Below are positions 37,711-49,100 of a stretch of 64,000 bases of DNA, in pieces. The DNA is from Phylloscopus collybita. Taxonomy: Eukaryota > Chordata > Aves > Passeriformes > Phylloscopidae. Both the position numbers and the translations under genes were made by a program. Below the pieces are notes generated by a model that saw only the letters and a list, made by a program, of their open reading frames with translations, was not told the origin of the DNA and did no database searches. Each line of letters opens with the position of its first letter. Position 1 is the stretch's first letter. The stretch covers positions 31,537,001 to 31,601,000 of the forward strand of contig JAJNNQ010000024.1 of NCBI GenBank assembly GCA_027886175.1. The letters run 5' to 3'.

Positions 37711-37885
37711 AATGCTGCTTGTGTGTATGTGGGTGACAAGCAGTGAAGACACCAATCTCTGTGCTGTCTATGTGGCTGATGACGTTGGTGGTGTGTGTGT
37801 ATCTGCACCAGTGTGTACTCAGGTTGGGATTTGGCTGGACTTGCAAAAAGGATCAGCAGCAGCCACAGCAATCAATCTGAGATGG
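37711..37885 (+). repeat. Unidentified dispersed repeat, right copy (inverted relative to 34997-35174)
   Basis: Opposite-orientation partner of the left copy, about 2.5 kb away. I estimate roughly 70% similarity with small gaps. The frame is open over 37496-37906, but the partner copy does not keep the same frame, so it is unlikely to be coding. Confidence 0.75.
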
Positions 37886-40107
37886 AACACATTGTCTGAG
37901 TCCTAGACTGCACCAGGTTTGTCTGTAGAAGAAGAAATCCCCCACATCCCAGGATTCAGCTGCTTCTTAGCCTTGCCTGTTCTCAAATTGTGTACAACCT
38001 GCTGGCAGGGTTTAAGTGCACCCTAAAAGACACCCAAATAAAAATGATTCTGTGGGAGTCACAGAAAGAAAATCCATTCCAGCTACCACTGTCCTTCAAA
38101 ATCAAGATGAACTTCAGGGAAAAATAAATAAAGGATCTGAATTTGAGCTTTTGTGGGGCTAGAGTCATGTAATGATAATCACATGGGACAGCAAAGCTGA
38201 AATTAAGGGTTCAAACAGTCTTCCTGAGGCTGATAGAGGCTGGAAGAAATGCTGCTGGTTCCAATATTGATGGGGGAAGAGATCACTCAAAGTCAATTAG
38301 CAGAGCCAATATTTAAACTGATGACACTTCTTTCCTAGTTGAAATTGGGATAAAGTGTTTGTTTTGTTGATGTCTAAATTAATGGTTTGCATTAGTACAG
38401 CTCCAGCCAGGACTGAACACAGATGGTTCAATTCTAAGATTTCCATGACGGATAACATGCCACAGTCGATAAGGTGACTCAACTCTCCACAACCAGTAAT
38501 GGACTTCAAGAAGCAACCCTGGGAAGTGAACAGAAAGCCTATTGATTTTCAGTAATGGATGCTCATTTTGCTCCTTTAGTGTTTTAGAGCTTCTTAGGCA
38601 CCTCACTGAAGGCAAGGGGAGTTTTTTTCATTTGGATGAGCAGATTCTCAGGAATCAAAAAGGGAAAAACTCTTCATAATCAGCTTATCCTGGGCTGCTT
38701 GGTTCATCCATCATTCCTGATAGAAGCAAACTCCTGGTTATTCTACCTGATAGGGAAGGGGTCACATTTGGATCTCAATTCACAGGAGAGGGAATTTGAG
38801 TGCTGGCATGGATATAGAAATTGCTGTAGGGGTAGATTGTGCAGTTCTTGGAATTAGATAAGCACCTTTGATCAGACTGAAATCCCAAGAGCACAATTAA
38901 TTACTGACAAAGTTTTTATCCGAAAATAGAGTTACTTATTGTACTAGTGCTTAATGTTCATCTTTAGTTTCAAATTGATTCATTAGTTAAGTGAAAAATA
39001 ACTTTTTGAAAACATTTAGAAAATGGATTAAAAACATAATGTCTGTAACAGGTTTATATAATGAACTCTAGCGTCTTGTGTGATATTTTAATGAAAAAAA
39101 TTGTGCCATGGGTTCTACTTTCCCACCAAGCTCACCATTGTGAATACCTGTTCTTGAATGCTTACCACAACAGCTAGATGCAGTGAAGACATATCCCACC
39201 AGGAATAATTGTTGATCATGTGGTGGCTGGGTGACGCACTCTCAAGTTTCTTATTTCCATTTATATTCCACAAAAGCTTCAAAAGACAATTGACATTTGC
39301 GTTTCTTATGATCCAGGGTGGGCCATGATTTTCTAAAATGCATCCCCATGGGTAAACATGTGTCTCAGTGCTATCAGGCCCTGGAGGAATGTTATGTGGC
39401 AGCTGCTTTTGAAAGATCAGTCATGTGTTTAGCTACATAAGGAGGAATTTTTTCTTAGCATTGCTAAAAGAGCAATATCTCACTGGATTTTGGTGAGATT
39501 TTTCACTCATTAAATGCCGGTAAGTTTTTCAAAATCTTCCTCAAAATAAGATCCACTGTTTCTGAAAATTCTACCTCCAAAATTTTCTATGGCACCTTCT
39601 ATGACAGACTTTTGGAGACAAAGAGCTGCTCAGTCAGCCTTTACATGTTTTGAACTACAAACAACTTCATCTATGGCAATTTTTAAAAAACTGTAAAGAG
39701 AGCTTAGCACAAAGTCAAGACCTAAAGGTCTGAACAGACATGAAGTAAGAAGTATTCAGAGGATGGGTCATTTGCATTGGTAAGAATTTACTTCATATTC
39801 CAAATAGTTTTCTTCCCATAAAATTACTTCGTATCAATAATGTGGCAGCTTCTACAAGCTTGATGACAAATCAGGATTCAGTGGTGTTAGGCATCGAACA
39901 GAATAAAAGACTGTTACTGCCCCAAATACACTGTCAATTAACTAAAGACTATTTATAACAGCAAGATCAGATCATAAAAAGATTTTCACTTTCACTTATA
40001 CCTACACTCAGAACACGGCAGAAAAAATATTTGGAAGATAAAAGTAAATCTAATTGTGGCAGGTAGTGTTGTATAAATGTATGACTTGTCCAAACATGCC
40101 TCAGCAT

Positions 40108-40113
40108 TTTATT
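40108..40113 (-). promoter_or_regulatory. CRACR2A: AATAAA overlapping the CRACR2A stop codon
   Basis: On the coding strand the end reads CAATAAAATG, so the TAA stop is inside an AATAAA hexamer. Whether it is used for polyadenylation is unknown. An alternative ATTAAA lies at 39092-39087. Confidence 0.4.
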
Positions 40114-40199
40114 GCCTCATACAGCATGACTTTTTGTTCATATCAGATTGAAGTTCAATGGTTTTCTCTTTCACTTTATCTTCATGTTCTTTTAAAATC
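40109..40199 (-). CDS. CRACR2A: CRACR2A last exon, prenylation tail
   Basis: 91 nt; acceptor tgccgcag. Completes the arginine and encodes [20 protein letters not shown] then NKKSCCMRQ and TAA (40111-40109). The adjacent cysteines five from the end fit a Rab double-cysteine geranylgeranylation signal. Helix and tail match the long human isoform in order. Confidence 0.94.
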
Positions 40200-43100
40200 C
40201 TGCGGCAAAGAAAGAAAAGAACTTGTGAGAAAAAAAGTCAGTAAAGCCCACAAATGATCAATCAAAAAAATCATTTTCCCAAAAGTATAAAACTGTCCAG
40301 AGATGTAACAGAAGGTGATAAAATTTTGTCAACAAACAAACAAAGAAGTACAATTATGGTGCCCCCATCACACAACTGCTTTGATCATTTAGTTAGAAAA
40401 ATTTAGTTAGAGCTGATTCTTAACGTTTATTGCATATCACAGAGACTCAAAACAGTGACTTTCATTTCTTACTTTTAAGGCTGGAACAAAACTAAAACAA
40501 ATCTGGCTGCCTAGTCATTTGTCAATTACTGACACTTTCACAAAATTTCACTGATTTCAGCAACAATATTAGAGATTGTCCAACTCATTGCCAGGGTCTT
40601 CACCTCTGTAAGTAGTTCAGTGGAGCTATATTTTCCTGCATCTTTACCTCTAGCCTTTATATAACATCAAAATCCACTTCTCCCTGTCTCCCAGCCCCTG
40701 GGCAGACAGCAGAATTTGAGCTGTAATGAGCAGAGGGAAGAAGGAAGCATATCTAATATCCTGCTCAAGGAGTTAGCAGCATCCATTTGCAAATATATTT
40801 CTCCAAACCATCAGGAAATTCTTGCAAGAATTATCACAGCAGCCCAAGGCCCTCACTTTCCTAGCAGCAATCCAGATGTTTCTGGATCCATACAGAGTTT
40901 CACCAGCATAACTCTATAAATCTGAGGAACTCTCAGTCAGAGCAAGAGAGTCAGGCTACAGAGCAGTTTAAAAGCAATGAATATTTCACCATCCTGGGTT
41001 TCTACAACTAATAAATACAAAAATAGTATAATATAGTATAATATAGTACAATATAGTACAATATAGTATACTATAGTACAATATAGTATACTATAGTATA
41101 GTATAATATAATATAATATAATATAATATAATATAATATAACACTAATTAAACAAAGAGAATTCACAATGCCATCTGTTACAGGGCAGTCAGGCACATAA
41201 AAACTCATTGTTTGTGTTTTCTTCTTACCTAGCTAAGTGAAGCACAGACTTTTCCACATTGTACCCAGAGTATGCACTGCATTCATAAAAAATTAAATTG
41301 TAATCCTACAAGCAAAGAGAAATACCATTTCAATTACTTTTGCACAGTGTCTCACTCCAGCTGCAAAAAGAACAACATAGATATAATGAAATATGTAAAC
41401 AAAGGAGAAAGACATCATCTTAGGATTTTAATTCTAGGGCTATCAGTAAAGTGTAACAGAAGAAGTCTAAGTGTGCCTCACAAATAAAAACTATATGATT
41501 CTCTTAGCACATATTTGTTCTGTAGAGTGGCTTTTGATGTAAGAGCGCAAATGAAAAGAGATCTTGTAAGGTACTAAGTCTTGTGAACTTCCCTTGTGAT
41601 GATCAGGCAATTCCCACATCACTGAGTGCTGGACAAAGCAAGTGAAAAGAATTCCAATAACTCCTCTTTCATCTTTTTGTACTTGTGAGATTTTTCTGCA
41701 CCTTCTTTCGAAGTCAGCCTGCATCTTTCAGTTTTGTACTCCCCTGGGAGCTTTGTCATTAGGAACAGTAGGTAAATGATCAAGTCTCGGGAGAGATTCT
41801 CAGCACTTCAGCTGAAGTCTTATAAATGCAAATGCAAGAGATCATCTGCACAAGAGCTTGACCTGGCAGTTCTGATGGCAGAGAAGTTTAAAAGGGAATG
41901 ACAGATTATTCTCCAAAATAGACATCTGTCTACTTTCACAACCTACTACAATGAAGGTCACCTACATTGCCTCTGTGGTATTACTGCATGGCCTTTTACC
42001 CATCCAGATTTCAAATTTCTATTTACTTTGTACTTTTCTCTGTGTCTTATTGTTATTTATAGCAATAGCTTAAAATTCAAGTAAGTAAGCCAGTACCTTA
42101 GGAAATTACAATCACATCTGCTTATTTTCATTTGTTTGTTATTAACTGTGTTTATTGCACTTATTTAACCACTCTTCAGAGGACACTTATAATTCAGATT
42201 TCAAAACTTTCCATTAAGATGACCAGGTATTTCAGTTTTGCTTTGATTTTTTTTTCCTATATACCATGCTTCCAGAATTTCACAACTTTTGGAAATTTTT
42301 GTCATCTTCATGAAATTTCAGAGACAAAAAGTGGGGATAATAATTTCATAAATACAGTAGTTTGTTATAGTATCTCTTAAAAAAGTGCTTCAGAGTTATC
42401 CAATGTCAGTTTTTAATATGTTGTCAATGGTTATACTGTTTGTTCTAATGAAAAACAGGATTGAGCAACATGCAATAATTTCTTGATGACCAGATAAGCA
42501 CAGAAAAGCAGAGAAGGAAGCAATTGGGCAAAGTTAGTGTTGAATAGACATTTTATCAATTTTTTAAACATCTATAACATTTACAATGATGCAATCCTAT
42601 GGTTCTCTTGCTTTTCTTACAAAAGTTATAAGATTAAATTTAACAGGGTCAGACTTCTTGCTAGCTATGCAAACAGAAGCTTGAAATAAAAATTACACCC
42701 TCCTTTTCTACTCAGCTGACCCCTAATAGAAAACCTACCGTGGTCAGTTTATAAGTATTTTATGTCAGTCAAACTGGGAGTGATACTACTTCAGCGTCTT
42801 CCCCACAGACAACAGTGTCACTAGAGAACTCTCAGTGATAACTTCATTTATGCTGGCATGAATCTGAATGGATTTTTCAACAAACTGCTTGGATGGAAAG
42901 ATAACAGTTTAAACTCAATTGATAATGAGTGCTTAATTCTCTCAGTCTAGCAAAAAGGTTCTTGTCTGAAAGGGGAGACAATCTGGAAGTACAACATGCC
43001 AAAAGAGGAAACATCAATTGACAGAATACACAAGGAGCACAAACTAGGAGCAGGCAGGACACATACAACTATTAAGCTAGGAAATGCCATCCATCTCCAT

Positions 43101-46100
43101 CCACAAATTAACTATTGTACCTTGGAGACTACTGGCAATTATTTCATATTAAAAATTTACCTACAAATCAGCAGACAGCTAAAAAATAGGGAGGAAAATT
43201 AATTATTATCAGAGAGAGCTGGGCAATTTTGTGTCCTGTAAAGTAGCATCACTCTGAGAATAGCTCCCTTATTAGCAGTTTTTGTGTAAGAATAGCACTG
43301 ACAGGTTGACAAGGGAGACACTGTATGAAGACACAGAAACAGTCCTCATTCCATGAAGCACATATATTCTGCAAAGCCAAGGCAGACAAGGCATTATTAT
43401 CTTATTTTATAGTTGAGGAACAGTGATAGAGAAGGATTTATTGACCCACTTAAGATCACTCAGAAAGTGTGTGCTGGGCCAAAATAAGATCATGCAGATA
43501 TAAGCATGCCTGAGCAGCACCTTTATTGTAAGACATTTCATTTAAATAATTGGCAGTGCTTACACTTACCCACTCAAACAGAACACTGGCTGTTCCTGGA
43601 TGCTCACAATATGATCTGAACTGTTTCTCTTGTTGTGCTCATATGAACTCCTGATCACTGGATCAAGCTAAGCTAAAATTTATTATATGGAGTTTTCCTT
43701 CTGGATTCTCTGCTAAAAAAGTCAAATGGACTTCCACAATCCCTGTGCTCATTCCATTCTCGCTTTCCCAGGGTATAACAAACACACGGAAACTAGCAGT
43801 GCTCTCAAATGACAACTCCCTTTTAAAAATTGATTGTGCTGCCCACCTAGCAGGGAAGTTATGTGACATGTGCACTATAATGGAAGCCCTTGGGTTTCTG
43901 ACCAAAGCTGTAGTACAGTACAGTGCTTGTAAGATGTGGGACTGAAGCAAAGCAAGGGTTAACACAGCTGGGCTGAAATGCCCCCTGAAAGTATATGTTC
44001 CTTTCTGACTATAGAAAAAGCTGGGTAAAACCAATCCCACCCTGTGAGATACTGAACAATCCTTAAAACTGTTGGACTTCAGGGCCAGCAGGTTAAACTG
44101 ATTCTTTGCCTGCACAAGAAGAGCTTGTTTTCAACAAATATGGCTGTACAAATTAGTATCAGGTCAGCATCGAGCCCTGTGCATTTGGGATCACTCGTGA
44201 GCAATTCATGGGATTATTCACAAAATAAGTAACTCAACTGCACACACTAACAGAGACAGTGGTGTGTGGTTTCATAGGAATTACACGGCCATTTAGCAAG
44301 AATTAATATTTCATTAAAATTCATGGTTATTATTAGCTCAGCAAGCAAATTATTATAATTTAATTATATCTATGCAGCTTTTCAACTAATCCATTGCCAT
44401 TAATCATTCCTTCTCTTAACTACCTCAGGCAGCACATTCAAACATTCAAATGAGTCATTCAGATCCATTCATTTGATTATAACCATCTTATTTGACAACT
44501 TTTTGTTTTACTTATGCAAAACATTTTATTTTCTTGCCTGACATGTTAGAATTAATAGCCCGGTGGGCTGTGAGCTCTATATACTAGAATGATTCATCTT
44601 TGTTTTACTAGTACAGTTTTTTTAGAGCAGGATGACACACAAGACACCTACTCTCTGTCCATTTAGCATTTATGTGTCACTTGTTTTTTCACAGAAGGAT
44701 TCAGTGCTACACTCGGGAGTCCCCCCTAGCTTCCAGGGTCTCAAAGTTATCTAGATTTCCATGCACACAAGGAAATAAAGTTGATTTCCTAAAAGGAGAC
44801 TCTTTGGGGAATAAAGTTCAAGGCTGATAATCCTCTCCGACACAAAACTGAGTAGGGAGGTGTAAGTTCAAAAGGCTATGTGAATAATCGAAATAAGGTA
44901 AAAGGAGATCTGGCCCTAACTCTTTCAGTTATAGAGAGGTGCCTAGCAGCAACCTTTCCTGGAAGAACAACTCAACTGCAATTCAAATTTTGAAAACAAC
45001 CTTTTTATTACTGGCAGTAAATCTGTTTTCAGAGATGAAACAGGTAAACGTGTGAAATCCAGGACACTGTTTAGTTTAGGTATATTCCTACCAATTCAGT
45101 GAATATTTCAGCAATGTTTTGATGACTTATTTCTAAATAAATGAATAGTCTGCAGGCATTCATGTTCAAACTATAAGCACTGCATGAAGAGATTCAAAGG
45201 AAAAATTGATGGACAAGGTACACAATAATATGAACAAGTATCTGGTATTTGCAGTCCCTTGAATGCCTAAATTATGCCCATGGATCACCAGTGCTCTGGT
45301 AGATGCAGACTGTTAACTCTTACTTATTTTATCTCCATGATGGAAAGTTACTAAAAGTAAACATGTTTTCTGCTCCTACCACAGGAGTAACAGATGGTCT
45401 TCTGTGGTTTTACAGGAGGTAGGAGGGAGAAAAGGTCCCCAAATTATCTCTATGTTAAGAATTCTTTCTCAGAAAAAAAAGGAGGAAAAAAAGAGAGAAA
45501 AGAAGCAGCAAGGAAAAAAATAAAGGAAAAGAGAGAACAGAGACAGAGGAGACACAATGAGAGTGAAGTCTTAAATATTTTTCTTCTCCACTCACTCAGG
45601 TTTTTTATTTGATTGGTTTGGTTTTAGGGTGTTCTGTTTATCTAGGCAGTGTTGTAAGTACTGGAATTATCAGCACTTACATTGTTGAAAGATGAATTGA
45701 AGAGAGCGACGGAGTTCCTAATCCTTAAAGATTCCTGTCTGACTAACATTAATCTGTGTTTCTATGAATTTAGACACACTGAGACTCCATTTTAAAGCCT
45801 TCACCTTCAAGCCTTGTAAGGAGTTCCCTGAGTACAGTACCTTTGCAAGATGGTCTCCCAATCCCATCGGGACCTCGCGCTCCTTTTCGTTATCGGTTTT
45901 GTTACCCAACAAAAGAACAGGCACATTCTCCCCAGTTGCCTCCTGCAGAATAAATAGCAAATATCAGCTGAAGTGTTGAATACAAAAAGATCACAGATGA
46001 AGAGGACTAAAGCTAACAAATGTCGCACTATATCAAGACATTTAAGACTTCACACAAACCAGGTATGTGCCACTTTGCTTACAAACATGTCAGGAATTGA

Positions 46101-49100
46101 AGCTGGATAAAAGACATCAAAAAGACATAATGCTAAGATTACACTGACTAGGGATTTTTTTTAAATAACAGCACAGAAGCTCATTAGACTTTATATTAAA
46201 ATGGGAGAGAGTAAGCCACCATGCCACACAGGCTGAGATATTATGTGTTTACAGCCATTGCTTTTCTAATTACATGGCCAGGGGAAAAAATGGCAAAACC
46301 TGGATAATATTATGCCAAATGAATTACATGAAATAGTGAAGAAATACACAGAATAGGCCCCCAAAAATACATAGAATAGACAGAAACCAAAATTCATTCT
46401 GAAAAGGGTTATAATTATCACAGTCAGTTCTTTCATTAGGTAGGCTGAATGCTACAGCAGTAAAGGGACTTGGCAGTATGTCCAACTTAGCAACAGTTTG
46501 CAGCAAACAAAAATTAGTTAGATAAGAAGAGTGAACTATTACAGCTTGGAAGAAAGTTTTGACCACAATATTCCATTTTTCTGAATCAAAATCAGCAATG
46601 CTCCTCTAGATCATGCTGAATTAAAACATGCCACTGATTTATTAAGATCATACAATTAGCAAGGGCCTGTTCTTCCCAAATGCATGCAATAATACTTCAG
46701 TAAGGCTATTAATATCTGGATTAACTGTGACTGTTTGGAGGCATTTAAATGACTGAGTCCTAATCTGAACTCCCAAAGCCACCTCTTGGTTATTCTGGAA
46801 AACGGTGTGTTATACCAGAGCACAAGCCCAATAAAATCAGACTAAATCATCTTTGCATATCAATTTGTCCCTTACTTTTTCAGTGCACAAACAGGAAGTC
46901 ACACTTCATTCTTGCTACAAGTCAGCCCTTTGTGGCAGCTGCCTCAGTTTTATTTTTACTCTTTGTTCTGGCCACAAGCAATTTCTGCTGCTTACACTCT
47001 TAGTATGTTTTAATCTTTAATTAACTGATGTCACTCAGTAGCTCGACTATGATTTTCTTTTCAGGTGGTTGAAAGGATGATCCCCAGGAAACTGAACTCT
47101 CTTTTACAAGGCAGTTTCACAGCACTAATGTAGATTACATAGTTCTAAGTTTATGGCTTATGTTCCCAATATAGTCTATTTTCCACAAGCTACATACTTG
47201 GTTATCAAACTGCTAGTGATCATTAATGATCACCAAATCACCATAACTGATCCAAAACACCTCTCAGTGCTAGCAGTGATCCAGTTGGGGTCATCAGCTT
47301 AGCCCCCTGCATGAGAAATCAGAGGACTCCATGATGGGATTTTCCCACCACTCACTGCAAGTCCTTAAAGCCCTGGAGCTATGATTTCTTGTCATAGAAA
47401 TAGATACAGAAAACAACCTCACCAGCAACAGTGCAGACCAAACTCACAAGCAAAAACCTAATTGTGACAACACAACAAACATGGTGCTCTCTGTTTTACC
47501 CTGCTAACAGCCCTTGTTCAGAAGAAGGTAGAGAATGACACCAGGGTTGAGATTTAAAGTTATGTTGAGTTACCTCAATGCTTATCAGCCACTGCTTGAC
47601 AGCTGTGAATGTGTCTTTTGCTGTTATGTCATACATCACAATGACACCATCAGCTTTCCTGAAAAACTGCTTGGTAATGCTTCGGTACCTACAAGTAAGA
47701 ATCTGGTTACAGCTCTCTTCAACAGAAGCAGCAATCTGACAAGTTAAAATTTATAGGAATTCTTCCATGCAAAGGCAAATACATTATTTGGAAAAATCAT
47801 TTAAAAAATAAAAGGATTTTTTTTTTTAAAGAAAGTGTTTGGAAAAGCTCCCCCTGCCTTCTTTAAATGGCCCTGGGTTAGGCTGGATAATTGGCTGCAC
47901 ATCTCACCTTCTCTCACCACTTTCATTTTAAACTTGGAGCAGAAATTTCCCCTCACTAAGTGCTCTACTAAAGCAAGCTAGGGTTTGGAGACCTTTTTCC
48001 CAAGCTTCATGTAGAAAACATAGTTTGTCATTATCATCTTTGCTTTTAGTAATAGAAAATTACACAATAGGTGAGGAAATGGGGAAGGAAATTACCACTG
48101 AAATCTTACAAAAGCATGGAGTTCTACAACAACGGTATTGCTTTAGTAAAAAAGTAAACATCTCTTTTTTTATCTATTAAAGTATTTTCTGCTACAGAAA
48201 TAATTCTAGGTGCGTTTTAAAATCAGTCTTCCTCCTAAAGAAATAGTGTAGTATTAAACTTTTCAGAGCTTAATTAAGAATCTTTTTTACAGATTGGCAG
48301 TGGACGTAGCACCAAATCAGCACATTAGTGCTGAAAGGGAACGAGCTAAATTGTGAATCCACTGGATCTATTAGGAATGTTCCTACATTTGATCCTCTCC
48401 TAAGAAGCTGGATTAGGTTCCATTCTTAATAATCTTCAAACAGATGATTCAAGCAAGTGAGACCTTAAAATGCATAAGGGTTTTGACTGGCATGGAGTTA
48501 AATTTCATCATACTGCCTTTATCTCAAACAAGGAGTTTTGCCACTTTCATCCCTCCAATTCCCTCCTCCATCCCAGAAGATGAGGGAGCAGCCACACAGC
48601 TGGGCTGACTGCCAGGGTTGAACCACAAGAGCACCTTCCTCACCGTTCCTGGCCAGCTGTGTCCCAGAGCTGCAGCGCTACCTGGGTGTGATCTACTGTG
48701 ACAGTTCTCACGTTGTAATCCACACCTGCAACAGAAAGGCAAGGTAAGCTGTCTCTTTACAAGCTCTTTGATCTTTGAAAACTGGATCCAGCAAATAGCA
48801 ACAATTCCAGAAAAGTAAAAAGGTGGGCACTGCATTAAAAATTATGTCCAGAGTCTCCAGCTATCAGAAGACAAGAGCTTTTGCTTGCTTTAAGTTCTCC
48901 AACAATAACATACTGAATGGTAGTAGAGTAGTTGTTTTGTAAAATATGCAAGATAAGTCACTTTCCAAATCACAGAACACGAGTCAATGGTCCATTTGAC
49001 TGTCCACAGCAGACTAAGCCATTTAGCCTGGAATTCACTGTATAACATCAGCTGTGTGAAATGTGCTAGTTTAGCCTGAGATAACCACAAGGGAGTCTTC

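Larger units (their letters stand above)
26146..40108. other. Intergenic region between PRMT8 and CRACR2A 3' ends
   Basis: About 14 kb between convergent genes, probably including the CRACR2A 3' UTR at its right edge. No coding exon is supported. Contents: A-rich tract (26795-26863), nested CR1s (28466-29552), antisense CR1 (29566-29830, 32225-33065), an inverted repeat pair (34997-35174 and 37711-37885), an LTR-like segment (37430-37615), and two short candidate regulatory motifs (31397, 33988). Confidence 0.8.
41306..45840 (-). other. CRACR2A: CRACR2A intron between G4 and G5 exons
   Basis: 4.5 kb. Holds a MIR-like SINE relic (43391-43480), an A/T-rich repeat-free stretch (about 44280-44520) and a purine-rich tract (45472-45552). 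An open frame on the minus strand at 43663-44115 has no recognisable homology. Confidence 0.85.

Noticed and set aside
37496..37906. 136-codon open frame covering the right repeat copy
   Set aside because: The homologous inverted copy does not keep the same frame, so this looks like repeat DNA rather than a gene.
38379..38615. Minus-strand open frame containing LKEQNE, resembling the last helix of the CRACR2A Rab domain
   Set aside because: The phase and acceptor do not fit, and the frame continues for about 60 residues with no prenylation cysteines. The exon at 40109-40199 fits phase, helix and tail exactly.
43663..44115. 150-codon minus-strand open frame inside a CRACR2A intron
   Set aside because: No homology recognised, no match to the CRACR2A protein, and the exons on both sides join without it.
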